In this document: positions 20,440 through 32,718 of the stretch, in pieces
Layout: each line of letters starts with the position of its first letter
Numbering within the stretch: the first letter of the stretch is position 1
Origin: Eucommia ulmoides
Lineage: Eukaryota > Streptophyta > Magnoliopsida > Garryales > Eucommiaceae
Length of the DNA: 64,000 nucleotides
Assembly: GCA_016647705.1 (NCBI GenBank)
Contig: CM028332.1
Coordinates: 29,827,300 to 29,891,299 of the forward strand
Direction of reading: 5' to 3'
The notes under the pieces: model-generated
Database searches by the model: none
What the model was told of the DNA's origin: nothing
What the model saw: only the letters and a program-made list of their open reading frames with translations
Program-made: the position numbers and the translations under genes

Positions 20440-20780
20440 AAATGTAGGTTTAGGATTTCGTTGAAGCCCGTTATAGGAGGGCCCAACGAGAAACCCTAGT
20501 ATATATAATTGGGTCCCCTCCCTAATCTAGATTAATAGTTTCTTCCTATTGAGAACTTTCATCACAATAATCTAGATCATAGGGAAGAAGATCTAGTTAG
20601 TAATCTGCTATGACAGATTCAATCTCCTGCGATGGCCTAAACATGTACATATTCGATTACCGTTCTTTATTGTTGTGTCTTAATATTCATGGATGCTTTA
20701 GTTTATTGATTAAATCTATATTATTGTGATTATGAGATATAATCAACATGTAGTATCGGAGTCTACATACATGATTTAGG
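20440..20780 (+). mobile_element. LTR 3' end and primer-binding-site-like relic
   Basis: A TATA-like TAGTATATATAA (about 20500) is followed by a transcribed-leader-like stretch, an end in ATCAACA (about 20752), then GTATCGGAGTCTACATACATG. This resembles the initiator-Met tRNA primer site TGGTATCAGAGC that follows plant copia LTRs. No gag or pol frame is recognisable downstream. Treated as an old, broken relic; the left border is not definable. Confidence 0.35.
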
Positions 20781-20824
20781 ATCTACAATTAGTTTTTGAA
20801 TTTTTTATTTTTATTTTTTGTTCA

Positions 20825-21185
20825 TTCACGAAACCGAAATTTGCGGCCATGATTTCATGAGATTTTTTATTTTAATTAACTATAAAATATTAAGGATTTT
20901 ATTCCTCTCTATTCAAGCTTTAAATTGATATATTATATGTGCTATTTGGTTGTGTAATCGGAGAGAATTTCGATGTTGAAGTTTCGGCTACAAACTCTAG
21001 AAAACTCTCGAAACCGAAACTTGGGGTCGTGATTTCATGTAATGTTTTGCTTCTATTGACTGTAAAATATTAGGGCTTTTATTTCTCTTGATTCAAGATT
21101 TAAATTGATATATTATATATGCTATTTGGTTATACAATCAGAGAGTATTTCGTTGTTGAACTTTCGGCTATGAAACCCTAGAAAA
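20825..21185 (+). repeat. Tandem duplication, period about 180 bp
   Basis: Two copies starting at 20825 and 21007 share CGAAACCGAAA(T/C)TTG, CATGATTTCATG/CGTGATTTCATG, CTGTAAAATATTA, TTAAATTGATATATTATAT, GCTATTTGGTT, and TTTCGGCTA. A partial trace of a third copy may exist near 21340. Non-coding. Confidence 0.7.
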
Positions 21186-22689
21186 ACTGACCCACTTTTA
21201 AAATTGATGAAGATTGATGATTTTTTGATTCAATTAAACATCATATAAATGTTTTAAATTAGTATTAGGTTTAAACCCATATAAGATTTGGTGAAAATAA
21301 TGATTAATATCGAGTTTTAGTTTTTTGGCCATGGAGAAGTGAGAAAATCTAAAAACCGCGACTTGTTCTTCGTGTTTGGGGGATGATTTTATAATTTTTT
21401 CTTCAAATAATTGTTATATACATGTTAGAAAAACACAAATTTACATAAACCCATAAAAAAGTTAGAGAAAACGACGCGTTTTTAGGATTTTTACATAATC
21501 GGGTCAAAACCGGATCGAGTTGACCCAGTTCCGACCCGGTTGGAGGTTGAAGACAACCTCCAGTTGGTCCGTCCCCCCCCCCCCACATGCGTAACAGGCG
21601 TGTGAGACATATTCCGGGACCGATTTTGGGTCTTGTTTTTTTTCGTGCACTTGTTTTTTGGTACTCTAATTTTCTGTAAAATTTATTTTATTTTTTGAGG
21701 ATTAAAAATAATTTTTAGTTAATTATTACTTATTATATAATTTAATTAGCTTAAAATTATTTTTTGGCATATTTTTCTGTTGAACATTTTACAGAAATTA
21801 TGTTAGTTGATTTGGAATGAGATTTTAGCACTCACTTTCCCTAGATTAAAATTTATTGATGTGTAATCTCAAAATTAGTTTTAAGTCACATAAAACTAAT
21901 TTAATGATTAGTTTAAAACTCTCTCTGCAATTGTGGTGCTGTCGGCGTGCCAAAAGAGCAATATCTCAAAAGTTTTGCCCTTTTGTTTTCTGTGGGTGAG
22001 ATCCCAATCAAACGATAATAGTTAGTTTGTTTTCTTCTTGGATTTGTTGTTGCGATTCTTACCTTCCAATTGTTTTCTTTTTTTCCTATAGTTGGGTTCT
22101 CATAATAATTGGTAAATAATCAAGCAGAAGCACTTAATGAGACAATTATGATATTTCATTAACACCAATATCAGAGTAAAATTTTTCTACAAACTGATAA
22201 TCTTCATTGAGACCCTTAACCAAGTAGCTCAATAGAAGTTCTCTGGCAAAATTTCAGAAGAAGTCAACCTTAGTATTAAAGCCTGGATATTGATATATCA
22301 ATATGTGGAAATCCTATTTTCTCATTAATTGTTACTGATTATCACTACGTCTCTGGGAGATTGCATTTGTGAGGAAGAAATCCTGATTTTTTGTAAATTG
22401 CGTTTGTAATTGTCATTGCATTATCGTATTTGTTCTTTGTATTTTGGAAAAATCACATATTTTTGAATCAATTATGTGAAATATGTTCATGGAGTGAAAT
22501 ATTGATCCATCCTAAAACATTTGATTTTCATTGTTCATATTTAGATAAAATATTGACTTCTTATAACTGGTTTATGATGTTTTGATAGTATTCATTCATG
22601 AGTAATTATGGTGTACTTATTCAAAATCATAAGATTATAAGATGATATAGGTGGTATTTGAGTCTAATTTTTGCTTGGCTGATGATTGT
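21186..22689. other. Unassigned stretch
   Basis: AT-rich with no frame I trust; the one open frame (21588-21403, minus) crosses a C run at 21575-21585. Sequence between 21930 and 22640 has more balanced composition and could be the leader of the relic at 20440, but I recognise no domain. Confidence 0.4.
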
Positions 22690-23684
22690 GAGGTCATGCT
22701 GATATCTGCCCCTGATCGAAACGTGGTAACGGCCGGAGACTTAGTTTTAGATAGGAGAAACAAGTGTATCATATTCGGGGATTGGCGATGTCGTTATTAT
22801 CGATATTGTGTGTAAATGACCTAATTTTACTTTAGGCATTTCTTTTGTATATAATTTTTGTTTGTAGTTTTGTTTTTGTTTCCAATGCAGGGTACTTCGC
22901 AATGTTAGATCGACAGGTATTGATGCATCCCTTTCGACATGATTCTAATCCGTTTTATGTTGCTTAGCTAAGCACATAAGCTGGTGAGGCATTTCGTTGA
23001 AAGATTGAGTCAAACAGTGCAAAAACCTCACCAATCTTGAGGGCGTTTTGAAAATGTCGGGCCGATGACATTAAACCACGCGCTTCTTGGGAGACAACCC
23101 AAGGTCAAATAAGTTAAATCCATCACATCCGACTTGAATCGAAGGCGAGATCCTCTCGCCTCCCAGGTAAGTGTTCTAAACACCCTTCATCAACATGCTT
23201 TAAATTTTATATGTTGAGAATGATGATTGGGATCACTGAGAACACTATCTGTTTTAAGTTCGGAAGTGATGTGTAGTATAGTATGTTAGTTTATGTGTTA
23301 TCGTTTTCTCGTATTGCATGTGTGTTTAGGTTAGAATGTGTTTATGTTTTTGTGTAATTGTTATATGTTGAGTTTTGCATTCATCTGGGCCGTTACCCGA
23401 TGATGAAAATTACCCCTGGTTGTTTTCGAGGTCAAGGGTAACACCTATGCATGAGTGTTCTGTGTGCTTGACTATGCTTTTTGGTAAAAATTATTATAGA
23501 TCCTAATTTGCATGGGCACATAGACTCAATGTATAGTTATTCAATTGATTTGAGGACGATTATCGATTAACCAAATTCATGACACATTAAGGATTCTAGA
23601 ACTTGATTGAGGGGAAGCTTGAGGCGAAATCCTAGGCGAGGTAGTTTTTGTATTCACCAGATACCTTAGGCACTGAGGTAGATT
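22690..23684. other. LTR-retroelement relic sequence, unclassified
   Basis: 22745-22850 (GGGGATTGGCGATGTCGTTATTATCGA, then GACCTAATTTTA) resembles the first 150 bases of the LTR-like family at 24672, 30782 and 36621. 23053-23105 carries GACATTAAACCACGCGCTT, CTTGGGAGACAACCCAAG, a motif I associate with the non-coding parts of plant gypsy elements. No coding frame. Broken and old. Confidence 0.35.
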
Positions 23685-26600
23685 TTGCATTCATCAGATA
23701 CCTCAGGCCGGCTGATGAAGTATAACCTTGAGCTCGACCAATTCCACATTGAATACCGACCTCAGCCTCGGACTACCATTAAGGGCCAGGTGTTGGCCGA
23801 CTTCATCATCGAGCTCACCTTTCCAGATGATCCAGAACCAAGTGTCGATGACTTGGAAGCTAAGCCCGTGGAGACGGCAGAAACATCGACAGGCTCAAAT
23901 CTATACTTCGCATCGAACACATGAAAGCTCTTCATTGATAGGTCTTCTAATGTAAATAAATATTGAGTTGGAATGGTCCTCGTGGCCTTGGATAATGAGA
24001 AGATAGAATACACCTTCAGGCTCGTATTGAGGGCAACCAACAACGAGGCAGAGTACGAAGCGCTACTTGCCGGCCTTCGCTTGGCATGGGACTTTAATGT
24101 TAGATCACTGATCGTTTACTACGACACCCAGCTCATCATCAATTAGGTCAACGACGAGTATCTGGCCAAGGATCCATGCATTATAACATACTTAGAGAGG
24201 GTCAAGAAGTTGATGGAGTCTTGTACCGACGCTCCTTTTCAGGCCCGTACTCCAAATTCTTTTGATCAAAAGAGGTCGATTATATGATAAGGGAGGTTCA
24301 TAAGAGTATCTGTGGCAATCACTCGGGGGACAAATTACTCACGAGCAAGCTGCTCTGACAAGGGTATTTCTGGCCAAAGATGCTCAAGGATGCGACGGAA
24401 TTTATGAAACATTGTGATAAGTGTTAAAGATTCGCCCCCCCACCCTCATCTCTCTCCCACAAACATGGTTCTAATGACGAGCTCATGGCTATTCACTCAT
24501 TAGGGTATTGACCTTCTCGGTCCTTTCCCTTCAAGCACAGGCCAAAGAAAATTCTTCGTAGTCGCCATTAACTACTTTAACAAATGGGTCGAGGCAGATC
24601 CCCTAGCTCGGATCACAAAAGAAAAGATCCGGGATTTCATCTAAAAGTCGATGGTATACCGGTTTGGTATCTGTACGCGCTAGGATTTCATCATCGTCCT
24701 CACGGTATTGACTACTTGCAAGTATACGAGGTCTAGTTTTAATATAATGGATATTGTAAGATCGGATATCGTTCCATGGGAAATACGTGTAATTTGGTTG
24801 AATATTGTGATTAAAATAGTTTCATATTATCTCGACTAATCAAAATTTGTTTGTTTTCTATTTAATCTACCAAGATAAATGACAACTATTAGGTTAGTTC
24901 TAATTACACTAATTACTTAGGTATTGATTTCTTTCACATAATGCATAATTGACGTCATTTAGTTAGCTATAACAGTTTTTATCTATTCCGACAATCTTTG
25001 TATCGATAACTCATCCGCTACTTCTCCTGAGTGTATGACGGGGGATTACACGACTTTGTGTCAACGAAAAAGTCCCCCTCAACGTCTTAATGACCCTAGG
25101 TCGCGTGAGTCTTAAGCCAACGTCATGGATTGCATACGTTCTAACACCCTCTCGGGTCGTTAGAACGTCACGTTGCATTTACCCTAGTCCGAATCCAGGG
25201 TTACCTTTCTTGAGTGTCAAACCTCGTATTCTTGGTTTATCAATACAAGTATAATATCAAGAATAACGGTAAACACAATCGAATTTAGACAAACAACACG
25301 TTAAAGTAACATTAATTCATTCAACGTAACATTTACATGATTTCAACTACACCTAAGTAACATTTAACTAATACTACAAGATGTTAGCCATATACCATAT
25401 GAAACAAGATGGATTCAACATTATTAGATATGAAAAAGTAATTACAAAGATAAAAACAAGAGAAGAACGATCAAATCTGAAAGTGAAACGGTCCACTGTC
25501 GCTAATGATCGATCCGCAAGTGATTCATCTTTGCCCGGATGATGAATCTCCTCCTTAATCTCCAAAATATAGCTTAAGAACTCTCTACTAGGGTTAGGGT
25601 TCATCAACAACCTTTTTCAGACTTGGAAAAGGGGTATAAATAGGCCAAAGGTTTCAAAAATATCTAAACAGATATTTTGGCCTATTCTGCGAAATGTGCC
25701 TAGGCGGTAGAATCTTCGCCTAGGTGGAGTTTAAGTCGGTTAGAAATCCGCCTAGGCGATGGTTTATTCGCCTAGGCGGATGACTAACTTCTTCGTCTTC
25801 TTACTTTCTGACTGATTTTTGCCTAGGCGATAGAAACTTCGCATAGGCGGATTTCAGCACTTCAGCACTTCCAGTAGTTCAGCACTTCCAACATTCTGAC
25901 GGATTTCCGCCTAGGGGGTGTAAACTTCGCTTAGGCGGATTTCAACATTTCAGCTGTTTAACTTTCTGACGGATTTTCGCCTAGGCGGTGGAAACTTCGC
26001 CTAGGCGGATTTCAACATTTCAACATTTCATCATTTTGACGGATTTCCGCCTAGGCAGTGGAAACTTTGCCTAGGCGGATTTCTGCTGTTCTTTGAAACC
26101 TCCATTTTTTTATCCTTTGGCTACCATTTTTTTTCACCATTTCGCTTAGTTTGTCGATTGTTTACGTCCCTACTCCTGACTTATAAAAACTGCTAAAAAT
26201 ATATTAAAACTTTAATAAAATACTCGAAAACTGGAAAATTCGGTTTAGAAATAGATAGGTATTTTACACGTATCAGTTTCCCAAGGGCCATCCTATTGGA
26301 CAACGGTACCCAATTCAACAACGACTTGTTTGTAAACTTCTGCTCTAGCCTTAGTATCCGAACTCATTTTGCCTTTTTGGGTCATCCCCAAGGCAATGGC
26401 CAAGTTGAAGTTACCAATCGTACCATGTTACATGGGTTGAACACCAGACTGGATAAATCCAAGGGATGGTGGGTAGAAGATTTGTACCCTGTCCTCTGGG
26501 CATATCACACCACCTCGTGAACCCCAACTGGAAAAACGCCATTCGCGATTGCATTCGGGTTGGAAGCCGTAATCCCAACAGAGATTGGAATGACAACTCT

Positions 26601-26960
26601 CAGGATGTCAAAAAAGAATCTCGATCAGGAGCAAAACAGTGCTACGCTTGCCCTGAACTTGGACTTGCATGAGGAGAAATGGGAAAATGCTCAAATTTGT
26701 CGAGCGGCCTGTCAGTAATGCACAACTCGCTATAACAACAGAAGGGTATGCCTCTGGTATTTTGATATGGGTGACCTCGTCCTCAAGAAGGTCACCTTGG
26801 AAACCAAAGAGCTGAACGCTGGGAAGTTGGCTCCAGTTGGGAAGGACCTTACCGCGTCAAAAAGATTGTAAGACCGGGCACGTATGAGCTTAAGACTAAA
26901 GAAGGAATCCCACTACGCTACCCCTAGAATGCTAAACACTTAAAACAATATTTCTATAGG
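23685..26960 (+). pseudogene. Ty3-gypsy pol relic (RNase H, second RNase H, integrase)
   Basis: Starts in the C-terminal part of the first RNase H region (ELDQFHIEYRPQPRT, then KGQVLADFIIE). A second RNase H-like segment follows (ATNNEAEYEALLAGLRLA, about 24030-24090). Next are the integrase zinc-binding part (HSGDKLL, HCDKC, about 24320-24425) and the integrase core, split by the insertion at 24672-26275. It resumes with DNGTQFNNDLF and the GHPQGNGQVE motif (about 26300-26410), then the C-terminal region to about 26960. The KGQxLADF linker with a second RNase H marks the Tat group. It is a fossil with many breaks. Confidence 0.82.
24672..26275 (+). mobile_element. LTR-like insertion, copy 1 (solo LTR), in the gypsy integrase
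   Basis: 1604 bp, starting TG and ending ACGTATCA, flanked by GTATC and GTTTC (5 bp, one mismatch). It shares AAGTATACGAGGTCTAG and GAC-TAATTTTA-like starts with copies 2 and 3. It also has the AGTGTATGACGGGGGATTACA and GACCCTAGGTCGCGTGAGTC blocks, and a GC-rich zone (25685-26085) with about ten CGCCTAGGCG-type palindromes. No coding capacity. An internal frame (25610-25374) is not a gene. TG...CA ends and a 5-bp duplication fit a solo LTR. Confidence 0.7.
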
Positions 26961-27494
26961 GAAGAGGCCGTTATGTAAATATTCCTTTTTGATACTAAGT
27001 GTAACGAATTTCCATATTAATGAAATGGCTGTACAGGAACAACAATCTTCGAGTCTGTACATAATTCTACTGAGACGACATTTTGGCGATGACCATCGAG
27101 AGTGATAACTAGACCTCCTACATAGGTTGATAGTCCATACCCAGGGACAGACCAAAGTCAACTACCAAGTGCAGGGCATCGATTGGGTCTAAGGGCCTGT
27201 GGCGCAGTATCTATCCCCTCACTGCCGACCACAGGTCAGGCAACTTAAAGGGGAAAAAGATTTCGCATGGATGAAATTGGGATAACCTGAAAAGGCTCAG
27301 GGATGAGCCTGACTACGAAGAACCTATCGATGATCAGCCACAGACCCCACTGCTTGAATGGCGCCCTGTGGACCTTGAGTACCAGGGACTGTTCTTCAAC
27401 ACTACCATCTAGCTAGCAACACGAGCAGTGACACTATTCCTGCTCCGGGCTAGGGGTAGGGTGGGTATAACGTTGGCTACTAAAACAATCAAAC
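26961..27494. other. Non-coding continuation after pol
   Basis: No frame of note. Belongs by position to the untranslated part of the gypsy element between pol and the hairpin array. Confidence 0.5.
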
Positions 27495-28170
27495 ATTAAC
27501 AATGTCCGAGCTACGGTATCCGAGTACCCGCAACTCGGATATGTTAAAATGGGGGATAGTAAACTAAATCGAGCCAAAATTTCCCATGTATTAAAAAATG
27601 TCTGAGCTCCGCTCTCTAAGCACGTTCAACTCGGATTAGTCAAATTTGGGAAGTCTCTAAAACTAAGCAGCGCTAACATATTCCAAGTGTGGCAGTTTCA
27701 CCGAGCTCAAGTTGTCGAACACACTCAGTTCGGATTGGCCTGCCCTGAAGATCAAAAAAAAAAAAATGGTGCAAAGCATTGGAAGAGTAAAAGAGCATCT
27801 GGGTTACGGTGTCCAAACACCCGCAACTCGGATACATCAAAAAGGGAAAACTTAAGAGCCTTCTCCCCTCCAAATTTTGCAAGGGTAAAAAAGCGTCCGA
27901 GCTACAGTGTTTGAACACCCGCAGCTCAGACATATGCGAAAATGAGAATCATCCATGTTTGGTGAGCTCTTGTCTCGTAGCACTTCCAGCCTAGATAAAT
28001 CAAAATTGAGAAACCCTGCATGGTGTCCCGAGCCAGGACTTTCAAGTACTCAGCACGGGATAAAAATTTTAGAGGCAAGGTTAAAGGCAATTTTAAGATT
28101 CAAGTACGAAAAATTAGCCAACCACAGTTCCCAAGCGTACCAACTCAGATTGATTAAACTGTGACCTACC
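27495..28170 (+). repeat. Hairpin-forming degenerate tandem array 1
   Basis: Six to seven units spaced about 60-110 bp, each with a core like CCGAGCTACGGTGTCCGAG followed by CACCCGCAGCTCGGAT. The arms CGAGCT and AGCTCG pair, and an inner GGTGTCCGAGCACC can pair too, so each unit folds into a two-step hairpin. Between cores is AT-rich, less conserved sequence with a conserved AAA-GGG pattern. The same family makes the array at 33190-34680. Confidence 0.72.
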
Positions 28171-28317
28171 TTGCCTATCTCAAGGAAAATGGGAAGATGA
28201 TGAAAGGTTCAACACCATTGTCTACTTAAAACATTGCTCTGTGTATTATATTAAAAAAGAAGGCTTACATCGGAGGGTTCATGCCCATGTACAGAGTCAA
28301 TGCTAGAATACATCAAG

Positions 28318-28320
<3 letters not shown>

Positions 28321-28356
<36 letters not shown>
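28321..28356 (+). repeat. Poly(A) run of about 36
   Basis: Pure A run at the boundary between hairpin array 1 and the antisense frame. On the minus strand it is a T run just after the end of that frame. No attached SINE or LINE features. Confidence 0.95.
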
Positions 28357-28359
<3 letters not shown>

Positions 28360-28399
28360 TCGAAGAAAAATAATTGAAAAAAATCGAAAAATGTCAAGG

Positions 28400-31300
28400 G
28401 GCCAACCCTTCGTTGGAGACACCCTTGATGTCAATGACATTGGTGATAGTGTCCTTGTCCCTATCTTCGTCCTCGTTCTCAGCCTCCTCTTCACCGCCTC
28501 CCTTTGCCTCGCCAGCCTGAGCTCGCTTCGGGTTGGTCTTCTCGGCTTCCTTTTCCACGACCAGCTAACCCTCATTGGGGAACTCTATCCCGACCTGATC
28601 GCAGTCTATCAATGGGAAGTGGCATCGGAGATAGCGTAGTGTGGCTTAGTGGCCGTCGTCTATGTACTTGGTGGCGAGGTCGTATTTCAAATCATCAAAC
28701 TCCTTGCTTGCCTTGTACTTTTTTACGGCCTCCTTCTCGGCCTTGCGCACCACTCTGGCCTTCACCAACTCCTTCTTTAGCTTCTTCTCCAGCTCTTTGA
28801 CTTGGGACTTGAGGTCGTTTTTTCTCTTGCCAAGTTATCCCGCTCAATCGTGACGAGGGTATGCCTAGCCTAGAGACTATTTTGCGCTTTAATGGCTAGT
28901 TGAAGGTCAAGGGTTAGTTTGGTCACCTTTCCAATGGTTGTGTTTTGCTCGATCCGAAGTTGGGACTCCTCTATAGAGCTATCTGAAATCCTGTCGAACG
29001 TAGTCGACATCCGAAGCATGCTCTGCACAAGAATGGACAAACAGTTACACTTAGAAAATTTTGATGAATTGGAATTCAAGTTGGAATTGGGAAGTTAATC
29101 CTTACATACATCTGGTTACATAAGGCCTAGAGCAAGAGGTTCTCAGTATCCTCGCCAGCCATAAACCTCTTGTCGTCAAGAGAGGTGATCCTTCAAAAGT
29201 AGCCCGAAATCACCTCGGGGCTTCTCAAGAGTGCCCGGCCAACCGGGGGCCCCATGTTTGGAATTTAGAAAAAACGTGGCATTGGTGGAATTTAGAAAAA
29301 ACGTGAGCTTGGATTTCTTAAAGGACTTGTGTTTTTTATGTTTGACCTTGTGGGCCTTCCTTTGCCCCTTGTCGGTCTGGTCGGGGGGGAGATGTTGTCG
29401 CTTTGAGCAGGGGACTGGTGTAACGCCGACCTTGACCTTAGAGTGTCATGGATTACCACCTCGGGAAGTGATGGTTGGTGGATCCACGCTGGCGTCACCG
29501 AATGTTATTGCTGTTGTTGTTGTTGTTGGGGTGACGGTAGAGTAGGCTATGTTGTTGTGCTGGCCTAGGAGTCTCTTGTTGTAAGGAGCCGCCAGTCTTG
29601 GCCACCTCCGTGGCCTCCTTGGCCTTGTGCTCCCTGAGCCTCTGAACTACCATTGCCTTATCCATAGCTACAACATTCAATAAAGTGTTTAGAAAATTTG
29701 TTGCCCAGGCCGGAATCATCCACTTCTACATAAGATTGTTTGCACAGTTGAGCCAAACCAAAAAAAAAATAAAAAATTACAGTATAAAAAAATGGTAGGA
29801 TCGGGATGCCTTACCATTTTGAGAGTATTTTGGTATTTCTAGAACGGGTGGGGTGCTCGATGGAAGGAACCAATAAATATTGAAGAGGTGGGAGTCAATC
29901 AAAGTCTCCACATCCTTGAAGATCGTTTTGAGAACCTTGTCCCTCTGCCCAGCGATTTCTTTGCTAGGCTCGGGCCTGTACTTATTGGTTTTCTCTTTCT
30001 TTGTGCAAAAGGCAAAAGGAAACAAAGTTAGCCAAGTGTTTGGAAAAGTCCATGAACCCAAACCCCCCCCCCCCCCCAGGAGGTAACCAACTTACCGACT
30101 TTTTTCTATTCCATCTGGACGAGGTACTTTCTTCCGTCTTTCGGGCCAAACTACCAGCTATTTCCTCCGTGATAGAAGAACTGGGGCTTTAAGTTGTGGA
30201 TGGAAGAGTCTAGGTCCTTAAGGAAAGTTGACTTGGACGGGATGTAACACTACCCAACACCTTGGGAAAGAGGGTTGGGGTAGAAGAGAGTCTTGAAGAG
30301 CTCAATGCTTGGTTCAAAATATGATGAATGCTGCCACGATAACCCACATGCCTTTTGTAGCGATCTGTGATAGAAACAAACCGTACTCCGCGCACACAGC
30401 TCGGATCCACCAGTGGATGGAGAACTAAAGACCAGCCTTCAGATGATGTTCATGGATGATCAGAAAGCCCATCGGTGGCAAACATGTTCGATCATCAAGA
30501 CCGAGAATGATCGTTTAGACCTTTTTTGGGAAAAAGTAGTTGCTCCTGCACTTTTGGATGGACTCTTCAGTCATAATCGTCTACGTGGACAACAGTGGGC
30601 TTGTGATTGGGACTTTGGTATATAGCTTCTTTGGCCCTAAGTTATGCACCTTGTTTTCATGAAGGAGCCGGGACAAGGAAACGGCCTGGGAAAACTCGCT
30701 CATCGTGATAGTACCCGAAGGATTCCTAGCACCAGGATCATGGGAGGAGGACCCTCTGTTGCTTTCATCGTCTTGGCTCACTGGTAGGGGCGTAAATACG
30801 CCGCTACTTACTCTCGCAAGTATACGAGGTCTAAGTTTTAGTATAGTATGATTGTTAAGATCGGGTTATCGTATCCACAGGGATTGTTGTCATTACTATC
30901 GAATATTACGTTTGTCGTGACCTAATTTTATCTAGGCGAAAAGCAAATGTAATTAATTAATTAAACTAATACTAATATATCCTAAATTAACTACACTATT
31001 ATGTTAATATGTTTTAGGGTAAAGAATTATATAGGGATTAATGTGTTTACAAATACGTGTTCGATTCCGATTTACTCGCGTTTCCGTTGTTCGACCTATT
31101 TGACAACCTCGGTATGTAAACTTCGCCGCCACCTCTCCCGAGTGTAAGATGGGGGAATACATGACTTCGAGTCAATGGAGAAATCCCCCTCAATGTCTTA
31201 ACGACCCTAGGTCACGTGAGTCTCGCCCAGCATCATTGATTGCACACAATCCAACTCCCTCCTAGGTTATTGGATCGTCGCGTTGTATTTATTCTATCGA

Positions 31301-32718
31301 CAATCTTCGTTCTAAAACTCCCTTGCCACCTCTCCCGAGTGTAAGATGAGGGATATAACGCTACTTTGAGTCAACGAAGAGGTATCTCTCAACGTCTTAA
31401 CGACCCTAGGTAGCGTGTGTCTTGCCCCACGTCATCGATTGTCCACGATTCAAACCCCGACTGGGTTATAGAATCGTGGCGTTTGTTTACCTTAATCTGA
31501 ATCCGGAGTTTTGTCAAAACTCCATATTCTCTATTTATCAATCCAAGTGTAATAAACAGACAATACGATAAATACAATCAAACTACGAAGGACAATCACA
31601 AACGAAACACCAAAATCATCCAAACAACGTATTTATAAATATAGTGTTAATCCCTATTACATTCCATATTTAACTTGGGGCCATAGCCGCATGTACAAGC
31701 AAATAGCGAGTTAAATATGCTCACATGCTCCTTAAGATAAAGAAATAAGGAAAAACGATCGAAGAACTTAGCCTCGTCCGAAGATAAACCGCTAAGAACG
31801 CTCCACGATCGATTCGCCGTCTTCTCCACTTCAGGATGCGAGCTCCACTACTAAAATCCCTAACCCTAGGCTTAAGTATAGCCTAAAGGGCTAAAAAATG
31901 CAAGAGAGGGAAGAGAGGTACCGGCCAAGGGGGAGGAGAGGGGGTATTTATTTCAAAAATATCTCAAAAATATCTAAAAATATCTCAAGACTGTGCAGGG
32001 AAAATCCACCTAGGCGGTGGAAATTGGTCCTAGGCTGAGTTAGGTCGGTTAAGTCTGACCGCCTGGGCGGTGAAGTAGGCGGTGGACTGGAGAACATTCT
32101 GTTGGATTTCTGCCTACGCGGTAAAATTTCCGCCTAGGAGAGCGGCTGTCAGTAACCCTTATTCGTTCTCTGCTGGATTTCCGCCTAAGCGGTAGAATTT
32201 CTGCTCAGGCGGTCGTCCGTCAGTAATATTTTGCTCTTCTCTACATCTTCACTGCTTAGGCGGTGGTCTGGACGCCTAAGCGGTGGGCCTGTTTCATCTT
32301 TTAGCCTCCGAGCTTGTTTATCCACTGTAACTTCGAATCGCTTTGGTTCGATCTCATCGTTTTAGCTCCAGTTCCCTATCTTTTTGCCTCATACACCTGA
32401 GTTATACAAAAAGTATGAAAACTAATTAAAACATAATAAAAATAACTATAAACATATTCGAAAACTAACCAATTCGAATTGGAAATAGATAGGTTTTTCA
32501 CACCTATCACTCACTATCATTGCGCAGTCGACCAGAGTGGATGGGATCGTGCCATCGGTCTTATGGATCCTATCCATATCCGATGACGAAGCATCCCCAA
32601 GAGTGGGACAACACTTATACCTAAAGGACTGGGAATTGGTGGATGTCTGTTCCAAAGAACTAGACTCCAAGCTAGAGGTCGAACTCGAGGAAGAAAGATA
32701 AGAAGAAGAGAGAGACAT
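28400..32718 (-). pseudogene. Antisense open frame of the Tat-type gypsy element, interrupted by copy 2 of the LTR-like family
   Basis: Minus strand from 32718: a Ser-rich start (MSLSSSYLSSSSSTSSLESS), interrupted at 32509-30782 by an insertion, then DDESNRGSSSHDP. Further down come segments such as PEPSKEIAGQRDKVLKTIFKD and PPVLEIPK (about 29990-29820), a linker (MDKAMVVQRLREHKAKE), and a coiled-coil C-terminal part (about 29080-28400: ESQLRIEQNTTIGKVTKL, a Lys/Glu-rich helix, then an Asp/Glu-rich tail). This layout matches the 'putative gypsy type transposon' proteins annotated in many plant genomes, carried antisense between pol and the 3' LTR in Tat-type elements. Function unknown. A fossil with several breaks. 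Confidence 0.6.
30782..32509 (+). mobile_element. LTR-like insertion, copy 2 (solo LTR), in the antisense frame
   Basis: 1728 bp, TGGTAGGGGCGTAAATACG to TTCACACCTATCA, with a perfect 5-bp duplication CTCAC (30777-30781, 32510-32514). Contains two about 220-bp repeats of the CCACCTCTCCCGAGTGTAAGA to GACCCTAGGT(C/A)(A/G)CGTG module, and a zone of CGCCTAGGCGG-type palindromes at 31995-32300. The ends are also imperfect inverted repeats of about 16 bp (TGGTAGGGGCGTAAATA versus TGATAGGTGTGAAAAA). Confidence 0.8.

Noticed and set aside
27673-28164. Overlapping frames on both strands
   Set aside because: They come from the hairpin tandem array, whose repeats create open frames in several phases.
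30001-30192. Plus-strand frames between 28391 and 30625
   Set aside because: They lie opposite the antisense gypsy frame and show no domain; the minus strand carries the recognisable sequence.
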